A stretch of DNA of 59,780 nucleotides, taken from a bacterium (GTDB taxonomy: Bacteria; Verrucomicrobiota; Verrucomicrobiia; Verrucomicrobiales; Akkermansiaceae). The position numbers and the translations under genes are program-made. The notes under the pieces were generated by a model. It was not told the DNA's origin. It searched no databases and saw only the letters and a list, made by a program, of their open reading frames with translations. Shown one piece after another: positions 37,312-45,617 of the stretch. How positions within the stretch are numbered: position 1 is the first letter of the stretch; each line of letters starts with the position of its first letter. The stretch covers positions 1 through 59,780 of the forward strand of contig JAAEZT010000024.1 in the NCBI GenBank assembly GCA_018222765.1, in the 5' to 3' direction.

Positions 37312-37869
37312 CTATTGACCTTTCCAGTCTGTCTGCGGCACTTCGATCACGTCCCCGGGATAAATCTTTAAATTCTTATGACGGTCATCCTTTAAATTAT
37401 ACAGGTAGACTTTATCACCGCGGATTAGCTTAACTCGATTGGTCGCTCCAAAGGGAGTCTTCCCACCTGCTGTCTGTACTGCCGTATAAAGGGTCATTCC
37501 ATTCGTGAATGGCTTTGGTCCCGGAAGCTTGACCTGGCCTCCCACCGTAAACCTCTTCTGCACAAGCCCACCATCAGTCGGAGTAGTCACTTGGAAGTTA
37601 GGACTGGTGTAGATACCTTTGGCTTTGTAAGCCGTTGCAATCGCTTCCGCCAACTGATTGGGCGTCCTCCCACTTGCCTTAATCACCCCGATCTCCCAGA
37701 GGGTTAAAGTGCCAGCCGTCGAAACCTGGTAGAGAGAATTCAAACGAGCCTGCTCCGCTGGCGGAACACCCAAAACTTTAATTTCCAAGGTTTGATTCGC
37801 TGAGATTGATTGTCCCATGGCGACGCCAAGAGTCAGGGTGAGCAGGATGAAGGATAGAATTGTTTTCAT
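37312..37869 (-). CDS. Polysaccharide export protein (Wza/SLBB type)
   Basis: A 185-residue protein with signal peptide (ILSFILLTLTLGVAMG). It shows the Poly_export domain (TLEIKVLGVPPAEQARLNSLYQVSTAGTL start) and an SLBB-like domain (FTVGGQVKLPGPKPFTNGMTLYTAVQTAGG), ending with KIYPGDVIEVPQ. It is shorter than full Wza. It sits downstream of the BY-kinase gene with a 46-base gap, in an exopolysaccharide export set. Confidence 0.88.
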   Translation of the reverse strand: MKTILSFILLTLTLGVAMGQSISANQTLEIKVLGVPPAEQARLNSLYQVSTAGTLTLWEIGVIKASGRTPNQLAEAIATAYKAKGIYTSPNFQVTTPTDGGLVQKRFTVGGQVKLPGPKPFTNGMTLYTAVQTAGGKTPFGATNRVKLIRGDKVYLYNLKDDRHKNLKIYPGDVIEVPQTDWKGQ

Positions 37870-37915
37870 TTCTTTGAAGGTGCTGAATTGGCAGTAATTC
37901 CTGCCTTTTAATTTT

Positions 37916-40084
37916 CTAATATAAGTCTTCCGAGGAAGATGTCTCTGATTTTTTCTCCTCGGTTTTGGATGATGCCGGCGCTGCAGTCATTTGCTGAGGC
38001 GTTCCGGTCTCCTCCAGAGAACTTGGAGCATAATAAGTGTAATAACTGGTGTAGTATTGATATTGGCTGTCACTTCGGACGTCCACATTGTTCAAGACCA
38101 CTCCAATTACCTGTCCTCCGACATTTTCCACAGCCTGCTTCACGCGTAGCAGCATGTTTCTTGGAAGCTTGCGATGCTGCACCACAACCATGGTGAGATC
38201 CACTTCACTCGCCAGAACTGAAGCGTCGCTCACACCGAGAATAGGAGGAGAATCCACCAAGACGAGATCAAAGCGCTGCTTCACATCTTGCAAGAGCTCT
38301 GACATCCGACGCGAGTTGAGAATTCCAGCTGCATCAGCCGGCAGAATTCCTGATGGGAGGAAATACAAATTATCAACTGGTGTCTGTAGAATCACGTCCT
38401 CAAGAGCAAGATCTGTGGTGAGATAATTGGTGAGCCCCACGGAGTTATTAATATCGAAGAAGCTGTGAAGTCGCGGACGGCGAAGGTCAGCATCGATCAT
38501 TAAGGTCGTATATCCGCCTTGCGCACAGACATATGCCAGATTTACCAGCGTCGTCGACTTACCTTCTCCTGCTCCACCGGAGACAACCGTGATCGAATTA
38601 TCCTCGGGGTTTTTGCGGTTGAACTCGATATTCGTTCGCAGAATGCGATAAGCTTCAGCATCGGGACTCATTCCGCTCTGCTTATGCAGAACGCCAACAT
38701 CCTTGGGAATCACTGCCAAAACAGGCACTTGAAGATAACGCTCAACGTCTTCCAAGCTTTTCACTGAGGTATCCAAATGCTCCAGTAGAAAGGCGATACC
38801 AATCCCAAAAATCAACCCAACTCCCGCACCGAGGAGAAGATTCAGAGTGACATTCGGAAATGATGGAACTTTTGCTTTCTTGGCTCTCTCGTGAAGAGTG
38901 ATCGGAGTCCGCGGCATTTTCAATAGGACGCGTTGCTGTTGTTGCTTCACAGACATCTCGCGATACATCATCCGGGACTGCTCATACTCCTCTTTAGCGC
39001 TATTATATTGATGCTGACGCATTGAGAGATCCACAGTTCCGTCTTTCTTCTCCCGAACCATCTGCTTCATCTTTTCAACTTGCTTATCAACAAGATTGAG
39101 CCTGGTCTCCAGAACCTCCTTGAGTGACACCACTTCCTTACCGGCGTTTTCCAATGCTCCATCAGCTCTCATCTTCATTGCCTTGACCTCCGGGTGATTA
39201 GGACCAAGGCCACTCGCAATCATCGCACTTACCTGCTCTTCGGCCGCACGATAGCTTGTATAGTAGGTGGTCACCTGATTCTCCGGAAGCTCAAGCCCCG
39301 CAGCAGTTCGGATTAAATCATCGTTGGGGGTGTCAATCAGTTTGCGAATCTGAATCTGTATCTGGTCTCGACTTTGCTCCAGCCCGTCCAGCTTTTCCTG
39401 GGCGCGACGATACATCAGCTCTTCAGCCTGTCCCACTTGGCCGGAACTCCTTCCATCAAAGTAGGGAATCCCATATTGCTGAATAAGCACTGTGAGAGCC
39501 TTACGATAATCCTGAACCAAATCCCCCTGGTCCTGAAGCTCTTGGTTCAGAGCCTCCAGAGCCTCCAGAGCCCTCCCCTCCTCAGTGCTGTTGCGCCTCT
39601 CGATATATGCCCGGGAAACCGCTTCGGCTATTTCCTTGGCATCCTCCGGATTTGCATGGGTGACAATTATTTGAATGAAATCGGTTCCTCGGATAGGGAT
39701 GGTATCAACCACATTCTCCAGTGTCTTTATCGTCGAATCCATATCCAGACCCCAGCGCGCCGGTAATTCAATACTCTTCGCCGCTTCCGCGAGAGTCTCA
39801 GGCGCCGTAATCGTTTCAAACTCATTCTCCATGTAGCGGGGGGTCATTGTCGAACCAGGTGTCATCTGGGAACCACGCAGGAATGGAGTCATCAAAAGAA
39901 CTGAAGGATGCACCTGCACCACCGACGAACTCTCATATCTTCGGGGCATCACCGAGGTGATCACTGCCGCTGTCATGAATACGAGGAGAAATGTCAGGAC
40001 AATTACCCCAAAACGATTTTTCACGACCTGCCAATAATCGACTGATGGTGCGACATCAGCCTTTCTAACGTTTGTTCCTTGCAT
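37916..40084 (-). CDS. Polysaccharide chain-length protein with tyrosine kinase domain (Wzc-like)
   Basis: A 722-residue fused co-polymerase and BY-kinase. Wzz domain with two membrane helices (about 27-49 and 415-440) and a coiled coil between. The kinase has Walker A GGAGEGKSTT (about 503-512), Walker A' MIDADLRRPRLH and Walker B LVLVDSPP. The C-terminal tail has a tyrosine cluster (YQYYTSYYTYY) for autophosphorylation, then a Ser/Thr/Glu-rich end. It regulates export of an exopolysaccharide. Internal membrane protein. Confidence 0.93.
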   Translation of the reverse strand: MQGTNVRKADVAPSVDYWQVVKNRFGVIVLTFLLVFMTAAVITSVMPRRYESSSVVQVHPSVLLMTPFLRGSQMTPGSTMTPRYMENEFETITAPETLAEAAKSIELPARWGLDMDSTIKTLENVVDTIPIRGTDFIQIIVTHANPEDAKEIAEAVSRAYIERRNSTEEGRALEALEALNQELQDQGDLVQDYRKALTVLIQQYGIPYFDGRSSGQVGQAEELMYRRAQEKLDGLEQSRDQIQIQIRKLIDTPNDDLIRTAAGLELPENQVTTYYTSYRAAEEQVSAMIASGLGPNHPEVKAMKMRADGALENAGKEVVSLKEVLETRLNLVDKQVEKMKQMVREKKDGTVDLSMRQHQYNSAKEEYEQSRMMYREMSVKQQQQRVLLKMPRTPITLHERAKKAKVPSFPNVTLNLLLGAGVGLIFGIGIAFLLEHLDTSVKSLEDVERYLQVPVLAVIPKDVGVLHKQSGMSPDAEAYRILRTNIEFNRKNPEDNSITVVSGGAGEGKSTTLVNLAYVCAQGGYTTLMIDADLRRPRLHSFFDINNSVGLTNYLTTDLALEDVILQTPVDNLYFLPSGILPADAAGILNSRRMSELLQDVKQRFDLVLVDSPPILGVSDASVLASEVDLTMVVVQHRKLPRNMLLRVKQAVENVGGQVIGVVLNNVDVRSDSQYQYYTSYYTYYAPSSLEETGTPQQMTAAPASSKTEEKKSETSSSEDLY

Positions 40085-40134
40085 ATTTTTGGGAAAATTT
40101 AACCAATTCGAGGGTGCGGACGACTGATAGAGAC

Positions 40135-40174
40135 AAAAATCAGCCTTCGCAATGAAAAGACACCGCGAAGGCTG
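40135..40174 (-). terminator. Intrinsic terminator after beta-barrel gene
   Basis: A 10-bp perfect stem CAGCCTTCGC (40141-40150) with GCGAAGGCTG (40165-40174) is followed on the minus strand by A then five T. It lies just after the stop at 40203. Confidence 0.9.
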
Positions 40175-40202
40175 GAAATGTTCAGATTTTTATCTAATTC
40201 AA

Positions 40203-41420
40203 TTAAAACGTGGTATTGATACCAAGGTTGAAGCGGTTACGATCATACTCCCGGATGCTACCAATATCTGACGACAAGGTCTCAAAGTTGTATGATCCGT
40301 TGAGCCACATGGTGTCCGAAAGCTCAAGGCGAAATCCAAGAGAGAGGTTAAGACTGTCCTCATCAACATCGGGAAGCCCAGCCAAGAAAGAATCCACATA
40401 TCCCAGACTCACGTAGTTCACTCCAGCATTCAAACTAAGCTCTTCGGAGAGACCATATATTCCAGTAAGTCCAATACGCAGGGTTTCAGACCCTTCGAAC
40501 GGGATTGCGCCAACACCACCGAGAACAATCCTGCGAGCGTAATCTTCTACACCATACCGGAGGTAGGAACGAATGGCGAATTGCTCGTTGATTTGCGACC
40601 TCAGACTCGCCTCAACATACGGACTTGAACCTTCGCCTCCGCCGTCTACATCACGATTCTGAACACCAGCCTTAAACACTCCAAGAGTATTAGGACTGAA
40701 ACGATGCTCGAGACCGACCAAGAAATAACTGTTGGTGCTGTCAGACTCAAGAATTCCATCCACTTCGGTATGGCGATAGGTGAATGTTGCCACTGTTTGG
40801 GGGCTCAACTGATAGCGGAAATCGTTATATAACGTGAAGGACGAACGATCAAATCCATCGATATCGTCATAAGAAAGATCTTCGTAGCGAACCCCTGTGT
40901 ATGTTCCCAAGCGCTCTGACCAACGATAGCCCACAGCTTGATCAGTCGACCAACGAAGATAATCACCACTTACGGATCCCTGGAACCCTTGTGAGTAATC
41001 CGGTTCACGCTGCTTGGCCAAATTGTTGCGACTCACAATACGAAGCCTATCACTCAGGCGGTTAGTCCAATTAAGGCCGAAACCTGCAACTTCGGAGGAT
41101 TGGTCGGCACTCAGCCCCCCGACTTCGATATCTTCAAAATAATGCACTACGCCGAGCCGAGCAAAAAACTCGGTTGTCGTCGCTGGAGTCCGCGAGAGGA
41201 AGGAGGCTCCCACATAGGCTGATCCATATAAGGAACTCTGGTCTTCTCCTGGCAAAAAGGGCGCGGCGTTATCGTCAAACCCTAAACCAGCACCAGCCGT
41301 CCAAGTCAAAGGCAATGGCTCTGAGTCGTCATTCGAAGGCGCAAGATCAAAGAGGGATTGGGCACTGGCTGAACCGATACAAATCAAGCTCACTGCGGTT
41401 ACGGTAAATTGTTTTTTCAT
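40203..41420 (-). CDS. Outer membrane beta-barrel protein of exopolysaccharide locus
   Basis: A 405-residue protein with signal peptide (TVTAVSLICIGSASAQ), alternating beta-strand pattern (FTLYNDFRYQLSPQTVATFTYRHTEV, LSLGFRLELSDTMWLNGSYNFE) and a C-terminal Phe (NLGINTTF), typical of outer-membrane barrels inserted by BAM. It lies upstream of the kinase/co-polymerase gene and resembles the barrel proteins found in many exopolysaccharide loci. Separated by a terminator from the kinase gene, so it has its own transcript. Confidence 0.85.
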   Translation of the reverse strand: MKKQFTVTAVSLICIGSASAQSLFDLAPSNDDSEPLPLTWTAGAGLGFDDNAAPFLPGEDQSSLYGSAYVGASFLSRTPATTTEFFARLGVVHYFEDIEVGGLSADQSSEVAGFGLNWTNRLSDRLRIVSRNNLAKQREPDYSQGFQGSVSGDYLRWSTDQAVGYRWSERLGTYTGVRYEDLSYDDIDGFDRSSFTLYNDFRYQLSPQTVATFTYRHTEVDGILESDSTNSYFLVGLEHRFSPNTLGVFKAGVQNRDVDGGGEGSSPYVEASLRSQINEQFAIRSYLRYGVEDYARRIVLGGVGAIPFEGSETLRIGLTGIYGLSEELSLNAGVNYVSLGYVDSFLAGLPDVDEDSLNLSLGFRLELSDTMWLNGSYNFETLSSDIGSIREYDRNRFNLGINTTF

Positions 41421-41440
41421 AAAATTCTTAGGATGAAGTT

Positions 41441-41482
41441 AAAAAGAGGCCAAGGGATTGGCATTTGAGCTTCCCTTGGCCT
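41441..41482 (-). terminator. Intrinsic terminator after Ala/Pro-rich secreted protein gene
   Basis: An 11-bp perfect stem AGGCCAAGGGA (41447-41457) with TCCCTTGGCCT (41472-41482) is followed on the minus strand by CTTTTT. It follows the stop at 41488. Confidence 0.9.
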
Positions 41483-41487
41483 GAAAA

Positions 41488-42051
41488 TTAGAGGGTCGTG
41501 ATACACGGCGGGATTGGCACCGGCGCGAACACAGGTGGCAGTCCCGGAGGTGTTAGCGGAGACTCTCCACGGGGAGCTCCGACGGGATCACCAGACTCAC
41601 CTGGGGTATCCAAGGGATTCGGCGTGTCGACAACAGATGGGATGGCGTCCTTACCGAGACCACCCTTTTCGGAATGACCCTCGCCTCCGGCTTTGTCATA
41701 CTTCTCTACGACAGCCTGAATCTTGGAAATTGCGTCAGGTGCAATGGCGATTGCGCACTGGGCGATAATACGGAGTTGATCCGGAGCTTCCAAAATCGCG
41801 GTATCCACGATCAGAGCAACGGTCTTTTTGTCTGCGTCGGATGCGACGATAGCAGCCTTCACGATCTCGCAAGCGCAAGACTCGTTGGCAGCCACTTGGG
41901 CGGCGACGATCTCGAGCACATTGTTCGAGTCAGCAATAACAGCGGCTTTCACAGCGTCACTTACCTTGACGCAATCAGCGTCTTTGGCAGATGCCAAAGG
42001 CGCGGCGGCAAGAAGCACTGCAGTTAGCGCGAATTTCAGCGTTTTTTTCAT
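41488..42051 (-). CDS. Hypothetical secreted Ala/Pro-rich protein
   Basis: A 187-residue protein, not recognised. The start at 42051 gives a signal peptide (LKFALTAVLLAAAPLASA). The mature part is Ala/Val/Ile-rich helices with spaced cysteines (DADCVKV, ESCACEIV, IAQCAIAIA), then a Gly/Pro-rich C-terminal tail (about 135-187). It has its own terminator and sits between tRNA-Gly and the exopolysaccharide genes. The longer frame runs into the tRNA gene and is not coding. Confidence 0.78.
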   Translation of the reverse strand: MKKTLKFALTAVLLAAAPLASAKDADCVKVSDAVKAAVIADSNNVLEIVAAQVAANESCACEIVKAAIVASDADKKTVALIVDTAILEAPDQLRIIAQCAIAIAPDAISKIQAVVEKYDKAGGEGHSEKGGLGKDAIPSVVDTPNPLDTPGESGDPVGAPRGESPLTPPGLPPVFAPVPIPPCITTL

Positions 42052-42099
42052 GATTTTTGAGATTTTTTGAGGATGAGGTTTTCTTGTAAGTCTTTCTTT

Positions 42100-42173
42100 T
42101 GGAGCGGGTAGAGGGAATCGAACCCTCATGATCAGCTTGGAAGGCTGGAGCTTTACCATTAAGCTATACCCGC
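42100..42173 (-). tRNA. tRNA-Gly (anticodon TCC)
   Basis: On the minus strand: 7-bp acceptor stem GCGGGTA / TACCCGC, D-arm AGCTTAATGGTAAAGCT, anticodon loop CTTCCAA with TCC, T-arm with GGTTCGATTCC, discriminator T (typical for Gly) and encoded CCA. It reads GGA and, by wobble, other Gly codons. Confidence 0.97.
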
Positions 42174-42272
42174 GTCAGTGAATAAATATTTAGCTGCCAG
42201 CCCTGCAGGTCGCAAGCCTTTTTTTGGGGCAAATCCATCTATTTTTGTAGTATTTTCGGGCATTACGCCCAA

Positions 42273-43028
42273 TCAGAGCCCGGTGGGATGGTTGATAAAG
42301 ACTGATTTAAGACCAACTTTCTCGCCAATAAGTTGCGCGAGAGCCCTCACACCAAAAGTCTCCGTAGCGTAGTGACCTGCATACAAGACGTGCAACCCCA
42401 ATTCCTCTGCCAGGGGATGACTCCAATGAGGGCCCTCCCCGGTAATAAAAGTCTGGATCCCCTCTCTCGCTACCTCCTCAACCTCGCTTCCTGCGCCTCC
42501 GGTGATAATCCCAACTAATCCTGCGGGAGAATCGAGCTCTCCCCTCACAAGCACTTCCCCACCCACAGCAGCAGCTGCCAACTCCTTCAATTCGCCTACA
42601 GAACCTCCAAATCGAGCCTTTCTCCCCAATTCGATCCCTTTCCATGAAAAGAATGACTCTGTGTCCTTCAACCCTAGTTTTTTCGACAAAAGAATATTAT
42701 TCCCAAGATTAGGATGAACATCCAAGGGGATATGCGAGCTATAAATTGCCAAACCAGCGTCCATCGCCAGCTTGAGCTTATGGTATCCTGCGCCCGTGAC
42801 CGGACGCACTCCCTGCCAAAACATGCCATGATGCACCAATAGTAAATCGACTTCCTGATCGATGGCTTTTTGGATGACCGGGAGACTGGCGTCCACAGCC
42901 GCTCCCACTTTGGTGATCGCCCCGCCATTCTGAAGCTGCAAACCATTGTGCGCACCGGGGTAATCAGGAATCTCTGATGTTTTTAACTCACCGTCCAGAA
43001 ACTCCACTATCTCGTCCAATTTCGCCAT
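42273..43028 (-). CDS. Nif3-like dinuclear metal-center protein
   Basis: A 251-residue DUF34/YbgI protein from the ATG at 43028 (alternative ATG 18 bases upstream). The two-metal center is suggested by LLVHHGMFW and HIPLDVHPNLGNN, plus GEGPHWSHPLAEE and YAGHYATETFGV. Forms a hexameric ring in known structures; function is unclear (possibly a GTP cyclohydrolase-I-like or repair role). Convergent with no gene, next to tRNA-Gly. Confidence 0.92.
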   Translation of the reverse strand: MAKLDEIVEFLDGELKTSEIPDYPGAHNGLQLQNGGAITKVGAAVDASLPVIQKAIDQEVDLLLVHHGMFWQGVRPVTGAGYHKLKLAMDAGLAIYSSHIPLDVHPNLGNNILLSKKLGLKDTESFFSWKGIELGRKARFGGSVGELKELAAAAVGGEVLVRGELDSPAGLVGIITGGAGSEVEEVAREGIQTFITGEGPHWSHPLAEELGLHVLYAGHYATETFGVRALAQLIGEKVGLKSVFINHPTGL

Positions 43029-43232
43029 ATCTCCGATCAAGAACATCTCAACGTTTCACGCCAAGACCTAATTCCGGGAAATTCTTGAACCGAGAGCGAT
43101 CAGGCATAAGGAGTCAATCCCCCGCTTCTCATGTCGCGATGCCAATTCAAAACCCGAATTGATGCGCAAGCAGCTCGGCATGTTTGCATAAAATCCCTTT
43201 CAAATCTCAAATCTCTAACTAAAAACGCGCCC

Positions 43233-44543
43233 ATGTCCGACATGGAGCACACTTTGGCAACCGAAGCCACCCTCGAAGGAACCTCACTTCACACCGGCGA
43301 AAAAGTTACCCTCAACCTGAAGCCGGCCCCGGAAGGTCACGGATTCAAATTCCGCCGCGTCGATCTCCCCGACAAACCCTTCATCGATGCCGACGTCTCC
43401 AAAGTCCAAACCGTCGAACGAGCTACCACCCTCGCCGAGGGATCGGTTCGCGTTCACACCGTGGAGCACGTTCTCTCAGCCCTCGTCGGAATGGGCGTCG
43501 ACAATGCCTTGATCGAAATGGATGCCAACGAACCACCCATTGGGGATGGCTCCTCCGCTCCCTATGTCGAGCTAATCAAAAAAGCCGGCGTTCAGGAACA
43601 ATCTGTCCCCCGCCAAATCTGGGAAATCCGCGAACCCATTCATCTGGAGGTCGGAGACGGCTCCCTGATTACAATCGTCCCCTCGAAGGAGTTTCGCGTC
43701 TCCGTCACCAACGTGGGGAAAGACGGACGCTTCGTTCAGTATTTCTCCACCGTCGTGAATTCAGAGATCTACGAGAAAGAGATCGCTCCAGCCCGAACCT
43801 TTACCTTCTACGAGGACATCAAACCACTTCTGGACAAAGGCCTCATCAAAGGAGGCTCTCTCGAAAATGCTGTTGTCGTACGGGGTGACGAAATCATGTC
43901 CAAGGAGCCTATGCGATTCGACAACGAATTTGCGCGACACAAGGCCCTCGACCTCATCGGCGATTTGATGCTTTCCGGGAAAAAATTCAACGGGCACGTT
44001 ATCGCCGTCAAACCCGGCCACGGTCCAAATACCGAAGCAGCCAAGGCTCTCCAAAAAAACTACGCCGCCATGCGCGCGATGGTTCCTCCCGTCAAACTTC
44101 CCGAAGCCGAAGCGGTTCTCGATATCAAGGACATCCTCAAAATCCTCCCCCACCGTTACCCCTTTCTTCTCATTGATCGCGTCACCGGTTTCTCTTCCGA
44201 GATGAAATGCACCGCGATCAAGAATCTCACCATGAACGAGGAATTCTTTCAGGGACACTTCCCCGGACACCCCGTCATGCCGGGAGTCCTGCAACTGGAA
44301 GCGATGGCACAGACTGCCTCCATTCTCATTATGCGCATGCCGGATAATCAAGGAAAGATTGGCTACTTCCTCAGCGCCGATGCCGTCAAATTCCGCAAAC
44401 CAGTAGTCCCGGGCGACACTCTTTTCATCGACGCCGAAATCACAAAGCTCCGCCGTAATATTGGTCAAGCTATCGCCACCTGTTCGGTAAATGGCGAAAT
44501 CGTCTCCAGTGCAGAACTCAAGTTCGCCGTAATGGACGCCTAA
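43233..44543 (+). CDS. LpxC-FabZ bifunctional enzyme
   Basis: A 436-residue fusion. Residues about 1-285 are LpxC, the zinc deacetylase for UDP-3-O-acyl-GlcNAc in lipid A synthesis: HTVEHVLSALVG, IGDGSSAPY, APARTFTFYEDI, RHKALDLIGDLML and a conserved His in KFNGHVIA. Residues about 290-436 are FabZ, the 3-hydroxyacyl-ACP dehydratase: LPHRYPFLLIDRV, GHFPGHPVMPGVLQLEAMAQ. The start at 43233 matches LpxC (HTLATEATLEGTSLHTG). The fusion is known in Bacteroidetes and also in Verrucomicrobia. A Gram-negative outer membrane is implied. Confidence 0.96.
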   Translation: MSDMEHTLATEATLEGTSLHTGEKVTLNLKPAPEGHGFKFRRVDLPDKPFIDADVSKVQTVERATTLAEGSVRVHTVEHVLSALVGMGVDNALIEMDANEPPIGDGSSAPYVELIKKAGVQEQSVPRQIWEIREPIHLEVGDGSLITIVPSKEFRVSVTNVGKDGRFVQYFSTVVNSEIYEKEIAPARTFTFYEDIKPLLDKGLIKGGSLENAVVVRGDEIMSKEPMRFDNEFARHKALDLIGDLMLSGKKFNGHVIAVKPGHGPNTEAAKALQKNYAAMRAMVPPVKLPEAEAVLDIKDILKILPHRYPFLLIDRVTGFSSEMKCTAIKNLTMNEEFFQGHFPGHPVMPGVLQLEAMAQTASILIMRMPDNQGKIGYFLSADAVKFRKPVVPGDTLFIDAEITKLRRNIGQAIATCSVNGEIVSSAELKFAVMDA

Positions 44544-44591
44544 TCGCCGCGATACTTGACCGTCGGTAGATGGAATCTACATTTCATCACC

Positions 44592-45548
44592 ATGATCACC
44601 TTGCGGCTTTTCTTCCTCTCTTTCTTGTCCATTTCTCTCCTGAGTGGACAGGAGAAGGAACGCTCGCCTCAAGAGCGGTACTTCGAAGAATTGGTCAAAG
44701 CCTATAATTTTGTCATCGTCCAAGAGGAAGCCTTGAAAGCGGTCGCCAGGCAATTCCCGGAACTTGCGTCTGATGTTGACCAAGTCATCGCCGAACAAAA
44801 AAAATCCCCCCTTGGCACGGCTATCGCCGCCCTCAAAAAAGAGATCGGTGAACGCCTTGGCAGCAAAATGGATAAAACTGAGAGGGATCTCCGCCAACAA
44901 ATCGCCAAGAACGACCTGAGCGTCCCATTAACCCAAAAAAAAGCCCAGACCATGGCCAAACAATACGCCAAGGTCAAAGACGGCTTGGTCCCTACAGACA
45001 TCCTTCGCATCCTGGTTTCACTTCATCCCGACTACATCGAGACGCCCACCAAAGAAATCGAAGACGGGTGGCTCCAACCCATTGAAAAACGCAGCGGTGG
45101 AAAAACCTTCTCGATGTTTTTCCCTGGTAGCTGGAAACCTCGGGAAATGAAGAATCCCCGCAACCTGATCGGCGTGGTGCACAAAGCCGGCTATGGAATC
45201 TGCACGATGTCACTCACCGCGATCCCGGTGGCTCCGCAACTATACGAGCAAGAATACGCCAAACATTCCCCGGTCGAACTGGCCAAGCTTCTCATTCCAA
45301 AAAACACGAAAATCATTTCCGCAGCGGAAGTTGACTTCACCGAAACCAAAGGAGGCTTTTCGATCTACGACATTCAGGACGACGGACCTCCCAAAGCACG
45401 CGTCATGCAGTTCGCCGCCTACCAGGGGGAGCACTTCATCCTTCTGCAACTTTCCTTGGCTTTGAGAGATGATCACGACGTCGATTTTCTCACCAAAAAA
45501 TTTAAACCCGTCCTGATGCGCTGCGCCCAGAGTCTTCGCATCAAATAG
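44592..45548 (+). CDS. Hypothetical secreted protein
   Basis: A 318-residue protein, not recognised. Start at 44592 chosen for the signal peptide (LRLFFLSFLSISLLSG). The first half is helical and charged (EELVKAYNFVIVQEEALKAVARQFPEL). The second half looks like a compact alpha/beta domain (KTFSMFFPGSWKP, YGICTMSLTAIPV, YQGEHFILLQLSLAL). It lies 48 bases after lpxC-fabZ and may be cotranscribed. Confidence 0.75.
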   Translation: MITLRLFFLSFLSISLLSGQEKERSPQERYFEELVKAYNFVIVQEEALKAVARQFPELASDVDQVIAEQKKSPLGTAIAALKKEIGERLGSKMDKTERDLRQQIAKNDLSVPLTQKKAQTMAKQYAKVKDGLVPTDILRILVSLHPDYIETPTKEIEDGWLQPIEKRSGGKTFSMFFPGSWKPREMKNPRNLIGVVHKAGYGICTMSLTAIPVAPQLYEQEYAKHSPVELAKLLIPKNTKIISAAEVDFTETKGGFSIYDIQDDGPPKARVMQFAAYQGEHFILLQLSLALRDDHDVDFLTKKFKPVLMRCAQSLRIK

Positions 45549-45617
45549 TTGGCACCAATAGCACTGGGGATGGAATTCTCTCTTCCGACTTGGCATCCCG
45601 GATGCTAGGCCTTGCGC

